From an uncultured Clostridia bacterium (GTDB taxonomy: Bacteria > Bacillota > Clostridia > Christensenellales > UBA1242), in contig CAKNPS010000004.1 in NCBI GenBank assembly GCA_930990515.1, forward strand, positions 1 through 64,000: a stretch of 64,000 nt of DNA, given 5' to 3'. The position numbers were made by a program, and so were the translations under genes. The notes under the pieces were generated by a model. The model was not told the DNA's origin. It searched no databases and was given only the letters and a program-made list of their open reading frames with translations. Shown here in pieces: positions 57,949 to 64,000 of the stretch (its first letter is position 1; every line of letters begins with the position of its first letter).

Positions 57949-58619
57949 TATTCACCTCTTGGATTGATAACTTTTTTCGCGTCATCAAATCTACCATAAA
58001 CTTTTGTCGACTTTTGAAGTGCTTCTTTGCAAGAAAGGTTTTCATCACTTGTCATATTTTTAAGAAGAAGTCCAAGGTTAACATATTCGTAGCCGATAAC
58101 TTCGTCATTTTCGTCAAGTGCCATTTTTGTGATATAGCCTTCTGTTAGGTTAAGATAGCGAACACCTGTTTTTTCTGTTGAGAAGATTGTTCCAATTTGG
58201 CTTGTCTTGTATTTTCCTAGATCTTCCATTGACGCACCAACTTCAAGTCCGCCGAGTGAGAAAGCAGATTGACTTCTTCCATAAACGAGTTGAAGGAAGA
58301 TGTTTTTCATTGCATCATTGATGGCATCACAAACAAGGTCAGTGTTCAAGGCTTCCAAGATTGTTTTCCCAATCAAGATTTCGCCTGCCATTGCAGCAGA
58401 ATGTGTCATACCACTGCAACCAATTGTTTCGATAAGTGCTTCCTTAATAATTCCGTTTTTCACATTGAGAGTGAGTTTGCAAGTGCCTTGTTGTGGGGCA
58501 CACATACCGCAACCATGAGAAAAACCAGAAATGGAAGTGATTTCTTTGACTTGGTCCCATTTTCCTTCTTGTGGAATAGGAGATGGTCCAAAGCCACTCA
58601 TATTTTTTACACAACTCAT
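57948..58619 (-). CDS. Fe-S cluster assembly scaffold (NifU/IscU-like) protein
   Basis: ETIGCSGMTHSAAMAGEILIGKT; overlaps GGGtGRT gene start. Confidence 0.75.
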   Translation of the reverse strand: MSCVKNMSGFGPSPIPQEGKWDQVKEITSISGFSHGCGMCAPQQGTCKLTLNVKNGIIKEALIETIGCSGMTHSAAMAGEILIGKTILEALNTDLVCDAINDAMKNIFLQLVYGRSQSAFSLGGLEVGASMEDLGKYKTSQIGTIFSTEKTGVRYLNLTEGYITKMALDENDEVIGYEYVNLGLLLKNMTSDENLSCKEALQKSTKVYGRFDDAKKVINPRGE

Positions 58620-58747
58620 AATATTTACTCCTTTACCGAAAATAATTATAACAAATTGAAAAAAAATCTCAAAATGAAATATTAAAATTTATCATTTAAT
58701 TTTGTAGATTTCAGCCATAAAGAAAAAAGAAGAAAAAATCTTCTTTT

Positions 58748-60064
58748 TTATGGAAATAATCTTTTTGGGCCTCTAAATAGAAAAGTTACTTCTTTAACCC
58801 CAGGAAGTTCAAATAAACTTGTTAAAGTTCTTGTGATGCCGATTGCAAAACCACCATGAGTTGGAGCTCCATATTTAAAGAACTCTAAATATTCTTTCAT
58901 ATTTTCTGGTTTTATTCCGTTCTCAATAATACGTTCTTTTAATTTTTCATAGCGATGTTCTCTTTGAGCGCCAGAAGTTATTTCTAGTCCTTTAAAAAGT
59001 AAGTCGTAAGAATTGCAGATTTCAGGATTTTCTTCATTTTTCATTGTATAGAATGCACGGGCACTTGTTGGAAAGTCTGTGATAAAAACGAAGTCAGAAC
59101 CATATTTTTCTTTGACATATTCACAAATCAATCTTTCGCCCTGAGGATCTAAGTCGCCTTTAAGTTCTCTTGGGACTTCATAATTTTTATGAGTTTTTAA
59201 AATCTCATAAACTTCATATAATTTGATTCTTGGAATTGGATTTTCTATTTGTGGAACCTCAATATTTAATATCTTTTTGAATTCTTGACCAAATTCTTCT
59301 TTTAAGTTTTTTAAAATGTATTTTAGAAGTTCTTCTTCGGCGTCCATAACATCGTGATGTGAATGAATGTATGATATTTCCACGTCAATTCCAGTAAATT
59401 CAGTGTCGTGGCGAGAAGTGAAAGATGGATTTGCTCTAAAATATTCGCCAATTTCAAAAGTTCTATCAAAGCCAGCCATCATTGACATTTGTTTATATAA
59501 TTGTGGAGATTGTGTTAAATAAGCTTTTTGTCCAAAATAATCTTTAAGTTCAAAAACTTCAGAACCGCCTTCTGACGACAAAGCAGTTATCTTAGGGGTA
59601 TGAATGGAAATATAGCCATTTTTTGTGAAATATTCCCAAGCATACTTTTCAAAAGCAGTTTGAATTTTAAAATAAAATAATTTTTTTTCATTACGAAGGT
59701 CTATCCATCTATAGTCCAATCTTAAATCCTGAGCAGAATTTTGTGAAATAGGGGAAGTTTCTGCAATTGATAAGACATTAATGTTTGATGGATAAATTTC
59801 AATACCATTAAGTTTTACATTTACGGCAGAAACACATTTTCCTATCACTTCAATAAAACTATTTGTTGTTAATTTTTCAACTATTTCAACAAGAGTTGGA
59901 TATTCTGATTTAATGATAGTAATTTGAGCGGATCCAGTAGCATCAGTTAAAACAAGAAAAATCATATTTTTTTGATTTCGTATAGTTTCAATATATCCTG
60001 CAACAAGCACTTCTTCTGTTGGTTTTAAATTTTTTATATATGTTCGTTTAATAGTTTCTTTCAT
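58748..60064 (-). CDS. aspS: Aspartyl-tRNA synthetase, archaeal-type (probably non-discriminating Asp/Asn)
   Basis: DLRLDYRWIDLRN, SPQLYKQMSMMAGFDRTFEIGEYFRANPSFTSRHDTEFTGIDVE, C-terminal RGPKRLFP. Confidence 0.85.
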   Translation of the reverse strand: MKETIKRTYIKNLKPTEEVLVAGYIETIRNQKNMIFLVLTDATGSAQITIIKSEYPTLVEIVEKLTTNSFIEVIGKCVSAVNVKLNGIEIYPSNINVLSIAETSPISQNSAQDLRLDYRWIDLRNEKKLFYFKIQTAFEKYAWEYFTKNGYISIHTPKITALSSEGGSEVFELKDYFGQKAYLTQSPQLYKQMSMMAGFDRTFEIGEYFRANPSFTSRHDTEFTGIDVEISYIHSHHDVMDAEEELLKYILKNLKEEFGQEFKKILNIEVPQIENPIPRIKLYEVYEILKTHKNYEVPRELKGDLDPQGERLICEYVKEKYGSDFVFITDFPTSARAFYTMKNEENPEICNSYDLLFKGLEITSGAQREHRYEKLKERIIENGIKPENMKEYLEFFKYGAPTHGGFAIGITRTLTSLFELPGVKEVTFLFRGPKRLFP

Positions 60065-60136
60065 ATTATTCTCCTAATTTAAATTCTTAATTTAGATTTT
60101 TTAATTATAATTAATATTATATTCCTAAATAATAAA

Positions 60137-60202
60137 CTAACACTTCGCCCTGCCAAAGGCGTCAATACTTTTTACTGAACCAATATTAATATTAATTTTC
60201 AT
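60137..60202 (-). CDS. 21-aa small ORF
   Basis: MKININIGSVKSIDAFGRAKC; SD aaagaggt 5 nt upstream. Confidence 0.4.
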   Translation of the reverse strand: MKININIGSVKSIDAFGRAKC

Positions 60203-60244
60203 ATTTACCTCTTTAACCTTATAATTTTGTTGTTTAAATAAAAA

Positions 60245-60278
60245 TAAGCCTTGGGTTCTGTTTCCCAAAGGCTTTTTA
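60245..60278 (-). terminator. Attenuator terminator in aspS leader
   Basis: Minus strand AAGCCTTTGGGAAACAGAACCCAAGGCTTATTTTTATTT. Confidence 0.65.
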
Positions 60279-60310
60279 TAACTATTTTTGCCATGAAACA
60301 ATGAACCCGA

Positions 60311-60370
60311 CTAAATCGTGTTTGAATCATCGTCATCGTTTACATTAACAATTGAGTGGATGTTTTTCAT
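60311..60370 (-). CDS. 19-aa putative leader peptide with Asp/Asn run
   Basis: MKNIHSIVNVNDDDDSNTI, upstream AAAGGA; lies between promoter and terminator of aspS. Confidence 0.55.
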   Translation of the reverse strand: MKNIHSIVNVNDDDDSNTI

Positions 60371-60392
60371 GACATTTTCCTTTTATGCTATA

Positions 60393-60421
60393 ATTATAGA
60401 ACGATAAAATTAATTTGTCAA
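60393..60421 (-). promoter_or_regulatory. Promoter of aspS leader transcript
   Basis: Minus strand TTGACA (60416-60421), 17-nt spacer, TATAAT (60393-60398). Confidence 0.8.
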
Positions 60422-60449
60422 CATTTAAATGAAAATATTTTTTAAATTC

Positions 60450-60478
60450 TTGACATTTAAAATTTTGTCTGCTATACT
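60450..60478 (+). promoter_or_regulatory. Promoter of tyrS T-box leader
   Basis: TTGACA (60450-60455), 17-nt spacer, TATACT (60473-60478). Confidence 0.8.
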
Positions 60479-60484
60479 TTGTTT

Positions 60485-60865
60485 GTTTTAATCAAAATGG
60501 CGGAATAGGACTAGTAGATTTAAAAATTACCTTTTAGAGAGAGATTGGCTGGTGAAAAATCTTGGGAGTTTTAAGTTGAATTACACTTGTTTCAAGTTTT
60601 GCGTTAGTCCACGAACGGACATAATAAGGGTTATTGACTTTTGAATTTGCTTGTGGGATCAAAACTTCTTTAAGTTGCGACAAAACGCCAATGTAGAGAA
60701 GCGTAATGCGTTTTCGCTTGGTCGCAGATGTTGAAAAACAAGTGAAAGGCGATGCTTTTTGAAAAATCTCAAAAACGAGCAAGAGCGAAAGTTTTTCAAC
60801 CGAATTTAGGTGGTACCACGAACGCACGCTTCGTCCTAAAAATTTGGGAGAGCGTGCTTTTTTAT
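60485..60865 (+). promoter_or_regulatory. T-box riboswitch leader of tyrS
   Basis: T-box core AGGTGGTACCACG near 60808, terminator gcacgc...gcgtgctttttt, TAC-containing putative specifier segment (gaattacac) near 60580. Confidence 0.9.
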
Positions 60866-60876
60866 AGGGAGAATGT

Positions 60877-62112
60877 ATGAAAGTTGACACAAATTTATTT
60901 AAGGTTTTGAAAGAAAGGGGCCTTTTATATCAATGCACTGATGAAGATGCCCTTAAAAAAGTTTTGGAAAGTGGAAAACCTATCGCTTTATATGAAGGAA
61001 CTGACCCAACGGTTGATAGTTTGCATATTGGACACTGCGTTCCATATTGCATTTTGCGTCGTTTCCAACAAGCAGGTCACAAAGTTGTGCTTTTAATGGG
61101 CGGTGCAACAGCATCAATTGGCGACCCAACAGGAAAAAGTGAAATGAGAAAGGTGCTTGATAAAGACACCATTAACTCTAATATTGAAAAAATCAAAAAT
61201 TCACTCAAAGTTTTCCTTAAATTTGACGGAGATAACCCAGCAATCATTGTCAATAATAAAGATTGGTTCACAGGCTATGATTATGTTGATTTTATGCGTG
61301 ATATTGGCAGACATTTCAATGTGAACAAAATGCTTGCAAATGAAATTTATGCCAATCGTATTAAAGAAGGGGGCTTGACACTTTTTGAACTTGGTTATAT
61401 GCCAATGCAGGCTTATGACTTTATACATTTAAATAAAGAACACAACTGCACGCTTGAATGGGGTGGTGCTGACCAATGGGGAAATATTGTCGCAGGTGTG
61501 GAGCTTGCAAGAAAACTTAACTATGAAAATGGAACAAACATTGAACTTATTGGAGCAACAAATCCACTTCTTTTAACTCCAGAAGGAAAGAAAATGGGAA
61601 AAACAGAAAAAGGTGCAATTTGGATTGATAAAGATAAGATTTCTGCTTATGATTTCTATCAAGGAATTTATCAAACACCAGATGCTTGTGTTGAGATGAT
61701 GTTTGCCCTTTTCACTGATTTACCAATGGAAGAAATTAGGGGTCTTATCAAAGAAGATATTGTCAAAGCAAAGAAAAGACTTTGCTATGAAATGACCAAA
61801 TTTGTTCGTGGCGAAGAAGATGCGATTGAAGCCCAAAAGATGAGTGAAAACTTGTTTGCTGAAGGTGGGAGTGATGCGCCAGTTGTGGAAATTGCAAAGG
61901 GCGATTTTCCAATGAATATCTGCGATTTACTTTTCAGAACAAAACTTGCTCCTTCAAAAAGCGAAGCAAGACGACTTATTCAAGGTGGAGCAATAACTTT
62001 CAAAAGCGAAAAAGTGACTGATTTCTCAATGCAAGTGTCAGCAAGCGATATTGAAGGTGGAGCACTACTTAAAAAAGGCAAAAAGAATTTCATTAAAGTT
62101 GAATTAAATTAA
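60877..62112 (+). CDS. tyrS: Tyrosyl-tRNA synthetase
   Basis: YEGTDPTVDSLHIGHCVP, C-terminal S4 domain, T-box. Confidence 0.97.
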   Translation: MKVDTNLFKVLKERGLLYQCTDEDALKKVLESGKPIALYEGTDPTVDSLHIGHCVPYCILRRFQQAGHKVVLLMGGATASIGDPTGKSEMRKVLDKDTINSNIEKIKNSLKVFLKFDGDNPAIIVNNKDWFTGYDYVDFMRDIGRHFNVNKMLANEIYANRIKEGGLTLFELGYMPMQAYDFIHLNKEHNCTLEWGGADQWGNIVAGVELARKLNYENGTNIELIGATNPLLLTPEGKKMGKTEKGAIWIDKDKISAYDFYQGIYQTPDACVEMMFALFTDLPMEEIRGLIKEDIVKAKKRLCYEMTKFVRGEEDAIEAQKMSENLFAEGGSDAPVVEIAKGDFPMNICDLLFRTKLAPSKSEARRLIQGGAITFKSEKVTDFSMQVSASDIEGGALLKKGKKNFIKVELN

Positions 62113-62142
62113 GAGCAAATCATTTTGCTCTTTTTTATTTTT
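62111..62142 (+). terminator. Rho-independent terminator
   Basis: aagagcaaat-catt-ttgctctttttta. Confidence 0.65.
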
Positions 62143-62356
62143 TTATAATAAACATATTTTCATATTCAATGCCTATTATTCTTGACAAGCGAACAATTTG
62201 ATGTAACTTATATTTTGAATTATTTTCTAATATAAAAACTAATTCTTCTTTCTCAAATCCACATAATTTTGCCATTTTTTCTATTGATAAATTATGCTTA
62301 TGCATATATTTTTCTATAATTTCAGTATTAATCATATAACTTTTACTTTTTTCCAT
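62135..62356 (-). CDS. HTH (Xre-like) putative DNA-binding protein
   Basis: HNLSIEKMAKLCGFEKEELVFILENNSKYKLHQIVRLSRIIGI. Confidence 0.65.
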   Translation of the reverse strand: MEKSKSYMINTEIIEKYMHKHNLSIEKMAKLCGFEKEELVFILENNSKYKLHQIVRLSRIIGIEYENMFIIKK

Positions 62357-62516
62357 TTTATTAATTCCTTTTAGTTTGATTTTGGATATCCAACTAGAGA
62401 ATAACACATAGAAAATAAAATTTTGTTGCTATTACCGAACGGGAATAAAAACAAAAAAGGAATTTAATGTAAATATTTATTTGCTAAAAAATCTAAAAAT
62501 TTGTTAAAATGTTTAT

Positions 62517-62885
62517 ATGAATGTGGAATTTAAAAAGATAATTGAAATTGTGGAAAAGAAGTCTAGGTTTTTGGGCTATCGTTCGCCGTGTAAAACTGTG
62601 GACGAAGTGGAAAGGGCACTAGAATTTTTAAGGAAAGAACATAAAAAAGCCACTCATATTTGTTATGCCTATTCTCTTAAATCTCCCTTTCTTGAAAAAG
62701 CAGTCGATGACGGAGAACCAGGTGGAACAGCAGGGCGACCTATTCTTTCCGTTATTCAAAAACGGGGTGTCACTGACACTTGTGTTTTTGTGGTTAGATA
62801 TTTTGGTGGAATAAAACTTGGGGCGGGTGGACTTGTCCGTGCTTACACAAAAGTGACAAGTGAAGTTTTGAAGGAAGAAAAATGA
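62517..62885 (+). CDS. YigZ/IMPACT family protein, short form
   Basis: DDGEPGGTAGRPIL, VVRYFGGIKLGAGGLVRAY; stops after N-terminal domain. Confidence 0.88.
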   Translation: MNVEFKKIIEIVEKKSRFLGYRSPCKTVDEVERALEFLRKEHKKATHICYAYSLKSPFLEKAVDDGEPGGTAGRPILSVIQKRGVTDTCVFVVRYFGGIKLGAGGLVRAYTKVTSEVLKEEK

Positions 62886-63196
62886 AAGTTTTAACAATTT
62901 GTGGAAGTATGCGTTTTGAAAAACAAATGATTGAAATTGCAACGGAACTTGAATTTAAAGGTTTTTGTGTTTTGCAATGTGTTTACTTTGATAAAAATAA
63001 AAATGTGGCAAAAGAAGAATATCAAAATTTAGAGAAAGCACACCTAAAGAAGATAGATTTGAGTGACGGAATTTATGTTGTGAATTGCGGTGGCTATATT
63101 GGTGAAAGCACACAAAAAGAAATTGAATATGCTTTAAAAAACGGCAAAGAAGTTATCTATTTAGAGCCAAACGGGAGAAAAAATGACAATAACTGA
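62882..63196 (+). CDS. Nucleoside 2-deoxyribosyltransferase-like / DUF4406-like protein
   Basis: TICGSMRFEKQM...YVVNCGGYIGESTQKEIEYALKNGKEVIYLEP. Confidence 0.6.
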   Translation: MKVLTICGSMRFEKQMIEIATELEFKGFCVLQCVYFDKNKNVAKEEYQNLEKAHLKKIDLSDGIYVVNCGGYIGESTQKEIEYALKNGKEVIYLEPNGRKNDNN

Positions 63197-63809
63197 AATT
63201 AAGAAAACTAAAAATGCAATGCGATATCATCTTTATGTTGATGATAAGTTTTTTGGTATTTTTTTAGATGAAATCTTGGCAAAATATGCCTTGAAAACTG
63301 GGCAAGAGATTGAAAAAGAAGATTTGGAAGAAATAAAAAAAGAAAATGACGGCAAACTTGCTTTTTTGATGTCGATTTCATATCTTGAAAAATATAATGT
63401 TTCCAAAAAGGGAATTGTGGACTATCTCAAGAAGAAGGGGATTGATAAAAATGCTATTGATGGTGCAGTCATTAAACTTGAAAACTATGGCTACATTGAT
63501 GACAAAGTTTTTGCGAAAAACTATTTTGAAAGTTTGAAAAACACAAAGGGGAAGCGAGCAATCGTGCAAAAACTTAAAGAAAAAGGAATAAATAGTGAGA
63601 TTATATCGGAACTTGTGGAAAACATTGATGACGAGTGCGAAGAAGAACGAGCGTTACTCCTTGCAAAGAAATTCGCCAAAAATCGTGAGAATAACCTAAA
63701 AAACAAACAAAAGTGCCTTGCTCATTTAATCTATAAAGGGTATGATTATAGTGTAGCACAAAGAGTGGTAAACAAAATTTACGCAGGAGATGAAAATGAT
63801 TGGATTTGA
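63183..63809 (+). CDS. recX: Regulatory protein RecX
   Basis: Helical repeats ISYLEKYNVSKKGIVDYLKKKGID / ENYGYIDDKVFAKNYFES. Confidence 0.85.
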   Translation: MTITEIKKTKNAMRYHLYVDDKFFGIFLDEILAKYALKTGQEIEKEDLEEIKKENDGKLAFLMSISYLEKYNVSKKGIVDYLKKKGIDKNAIDGAVIKLENYGYIDDKVFAKNYFESLKNTKGKRAIVQKLKEKGINSEIISELVENIDDECEEERALLLAKKFAKNRENNLKNKQKCLAHLIYKGYDYSVAQRVVNKIYAGDENDWI

Positions 63810-64000
63810 CCTTGAACACATTTCAAGAATTAAAAATGCTGACAAATTGCTGGAAAAAATTGCAACTGCAAGTGAAATTGCCTACATAGAGAAATTTAAA
63901 AACAAACTTGAAAAAGTTGCATCACTTTGGGCAGTTAAGGAAGCAACCTTTAAGGCTCTTGACATTTCGGCTGGAGAAATTTCCTATAAAGAGATTGAAC
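63790..64000 (+). CDS. acpS: Holo-ACP synthase (partial, runs off window)
   Basis: MKMIGFDLEHISRI...SLWAVKEATFKAL. Confidence 0.85.
   Translation, partial: MKMIGFDLEHISRIKNADKLLEKIATASEIAYIEKFKNKLEKVASLWAVKEATFKALDISAGEISYKEIE

Noticed and set aside
62767-62779. GTGTCactGACAC micro-hairpin
   Set aside because: Lies in the YigZ coding sequence and encodes GVTDTC, which looks like a conserved segment of the family; explained by protein constraint.

Overview
Low-GC, spore-former-like (Clostridia/Firmicutes-type) chromosome segment. Core content: a complete S10-spc-alpha ribosomal protein supercluster (rpsJ to rplQ, about 7.2-22.8 kb, including secY, adk, map, infA, rpmJ and rpoA), then murB, dtd, a PHP-domain gene, whiA, dnaE and a divergent pfk, patatin and ComEC-like MBL genes, tkt, a cwlD-like amidase, spoIIE, tilS, degV, a ttcA-like gene, galU, a GGGtGRT / Fe-S scaffold pair, an archaeal-type aspS, tyrS with a T-box leader, recX and a partial acpS. 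The most unusual region is about 40.0-48.0 kb. Four 5'-truncated-gene fragments of the cwlD-like N-acetylmuramoyl-L-alanine amidase gene (one decayed, three forming 58-61 aa ORFs, all cut just after the IDAGHGG motif and ending in the same foreign tail) lie upstream of the single intact amidase gene. Each fragment is followed by a terminator and by unrelated accessory gene(s) on the opposite strand. This looks like repeated, site-specific accretion of small cargo cassettes into one gene, each insertion regenerating the gene's 5' end. Other observations: a candidate Asp/Asn leader-peptide attenuator in front of aspS, back to back with the tyrS T-box; an mTERF-like 36-aa tandem repeat protein with exact 108-bp DNA repeats; a tRNA-Ser-like 3' end whose T-loop is interrupted by a structured insert; a tandem array of 5-bp/3-nt micro-hairpins; and several divergent or degenerate enzyme paralogs. 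No searches or folding programs were run; family names come from recognising motifs in the supplied translations.
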